Positions 62,783 through 64,000 of a stretch of DNA of 64,000 nt are shown piece after piece. The notes beneath the pieces were generated by a model. The model was given only the letters and a program-made list of their open reading frames with translations, was not told the DNA's origin and ran no database searches. How positions within the stretch are numbered: position 1 is the stretch's first letter; the number at the start of each line of letters is the position of its first letter. Position numbers and translations under genes: made by a program. Source of the stretch: Strigamia acuminata (taxonomy: Eukaryota; Arthropoda; Chilopoda; Geophilomorpha; Linotaeniidae); the NCBI GenBank assembly GCA_949358305.1, contig OX442322.1, positions 5,704,001 through 5,768,000 on the forward strand, written 5' to 3'.

Positions 62783-63186
62783 GTATTATCCTGGATTCCC
62801 GTTCACACTTCGCGTGTGGTTGCTGGGAATTTGCGCCGTCGTACAACCCACGTCGAGACGTTATCTTCATCCAAAAATAACGACACGTCGTCGTTACGTA
62901 TCGGCGCTTTCCGATCCCGAAATAAATTCCCAAAAACAGGAATAAACAAAAGAAAGAATTAATAATTGTGTATAGTTCGAACCAATTATTGTTCCTGTGC
63001 TCCGTGGCGTCTAGTTGTCGCCTCCAAAGTCGTGGAATCCAGGCACAAACACAAATTGATGACATCCATCATGGGCGCCGCCATTTTGGATGAAAATGAG
63101 GAAATTTTCACTGCTGACCTCAAATGACTCAAACTGCTTCAAAATCACACTGGACACTTTTCCTGCTTTATATTGGCCCATAACCT
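62783..63186 (-). other. Copia C 5' region beyond Gypsy 3
   Basis: Untranslated continuation of the Copia C leader or 5' LTR side. It contains GCCGCCATTTT (63077-63087, YY1/Pho-like in reverse). No gene; the exact 5' LTR could not be delimited. Confidence 0.5.
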
Positions 63187-64000
63187 TGTTGAAATTGCTT
63201 GTATACTTGTGTTAATTGCATAGTTCTGCAGCAATGGTGTAGAAAATGTCCAAAGTAAAAACACAGGTGTTTACAGGTATGAAATCAAACATAGAGTGAG
63301 TTTTATTTCTCAAGTCACATGACATGCCCACAGGTATACAACGCCACCTTATGGGAACAAAAGCAAACACACTTGTAAATAGAGCAGCGGCTATTTGTTT
63401 AGCCAAATGCAAAAGATAACAAAAGGTCACGATAAACATACAAAGTGTCACAGCTTGACAATACGATACATTAGCACATAATATCTCAACATTTAGTGTG
63501 TCCCATGCGGTTTTGGCGTCTTCAATCCCGTTGAGCAGCTCGTGGTATTGCTCCTCGATTGAGTAATAAATCAGACTGAAAGCCCTTCCCTTCCGCAGCT
63601 GGTAGTCGGATCGATCTCGCCATGACGCTCCAGGTGCTAGGGCTTCTTGTGTTCCGTCCGTAAACGCCCAACATCCGTGATGCATCAACAGAACTTTAAT
63701 CTGTTGTTTCCAACCATCATAATTTGTGCGGTTCAATAACGTAACTTTTCTGTCCGATTTGTCCGAATCCATCCTGATTCACGATAGTAAACGAGTCAAA
63801 CTTTGCTTCACACACGACACAAACACTTGTTTCCCCAAAAAAACACTTTTTGTACTGAATTTTCGCAACTAGGTGCAGTGTTGCGAGGTTAGTTCGCTCT
63901 TAGATTAGGTTAGTATCAACTCTAGCACAACACTAAGCTAATCAAATAATAATATCGAAAATAAACACGAAAATTGTTCTTAAACGTTGTCTTCGAGATG
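63187..64000 (-). mobile_element. Copia C2, internally deleted relative of Copia C
   Basis: LTR at 63187-63491 (begins TGTTGAAATTGC on the plus strand, inner end CTCAACA), joined directly to gag sequence (63492-63772), then leader to the window end. In Copia C about 12 kb of frame and insertions separate the same points. The inner LTR end is exactly at the join, so the rest of gag and all of pol are missing. Confidence 0.8.
63492..63772 (-). pseudogene. gag: Copia C2 gag N-terminus
   Basis: ATG at 63772 (MDSDKSDRKVTLLNRTNYDG); about 94 residues match Copia C gag (WKQQIKVLLMHHGCWAF, SWRDRSDYQLRKGRAFSLIY) up to DAKTAWDTL, after which the frame enters LTR sequence. It encodes the start of the Copia gag domain only. 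Confidence 0.85.

Larger units (their letters stand above)
38787..63186 (-). mobile_element. Copia C, split by Gypsy 2 and Gypsy 3
   Basis: Segments are 38787-39454, 48474-52983 and 62783-63186. From right to left: leader (62783-63186 and 52599-52983), gag-pol (52598 down to 48477, then 39450-39115), purine tract and 3' LTR. Both Gypsy insertions have perfect 4-bp repeats that restore continuity. The 5' LTR was not identified. The pol frame carries three nonsense codons but no frameshift that I could see. Confidence 0.88.

Noticed and set aside
1-64000. CRISPR arrays, tRNA or rRNA genes, bacterial operons
   Set aside because: None found; repeats are LTRs or microsatellites, and gene content is eukaryotic mobile elements.

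Overview
This window is metazoan nuclear DNA, most likely from an arthropod; I cannot name a species. It is AT-rich, has no recognisable host gene, and consists almost wholly of mobile elements: one cut-down Polinton/Maverick (adintovirus-like) fragment followed by about 56 kb of LTR retrotransposons nested inside each other. Codes used below: Copia A, B, C, C2, D and Gypsy 1, 2, 3.

Layout. 1-115 is a minus-strand Copia fragment. 116-7945 is a Polinton fragment: a truncated adenain-like protease, an integrase with chromodomain and a broken zinc-ribbon/phospholipase A2-like gene on the minus strand; then packaging ATPase (frameshifted), an acidic unknown protein, minor capsid protein, a 56-aa ORF, major capsid protein, a small basic membrane-type protein, a second complete adenain-like protease and a truncated coiled-coil protein on the plus strand. 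No PolB and no terminal inverted repeats are seen. 7946-12365 is Copia A (5' truncated, 3' LTR kept). 12366-17043 is the older minus-strand Copia D, holding a solo Copia LTR. 17044-38786 is Copia B, split by Gypsy 1 (22678-37223, 1745-bp LTRs, TSD tctt) and carrying a solo Gypsy LTR in its 5' LTR. Copia C (minus) lies in the 3' LTR of Copia B and is split by Gypsy 2 (39455-48473, minus, TSD atat), Gypsy 3 (52984-62782, plus, TSD gtat) and the internally deleted copy C2 (63187 onward).

How the genes work together. The Polinton genes form a virion module (ATPase, capsid proteins, maturation protease) plus an integrase. Each Gypsy element has gag and a -1 shifted pol (protease, reverse transcriptase, RNase H, integrase); in all three the gag UAG directly follows a slippery or near-slippery heptamer. 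All three also carry a third ORF between pol and the 3' LTR, the place of env in errantiviruses, but none is an env. Gypsy 2 and 3 encode a Ulp1/SENP-like (clan CE) cysteine protease with His, Asp, Gln and Cys all present. Gypsy 1 encodes a GC-rich, Cys-rich protein that I do not recognise.

Most unusual signals: the third ORFs; LTRs packed with perfect short stem-loops, including an ordered hairpin series in three Copia LTRs whose stems differ in sequence but still pair; two different adenain-like proteases in one Polinton fragment; and an A-tract motif before nearly every plus-strand Polinton gene. Paired LTRs of Gypsy 1, 2 and 3 look identical or nearly so by eye, so these insertions are recent.
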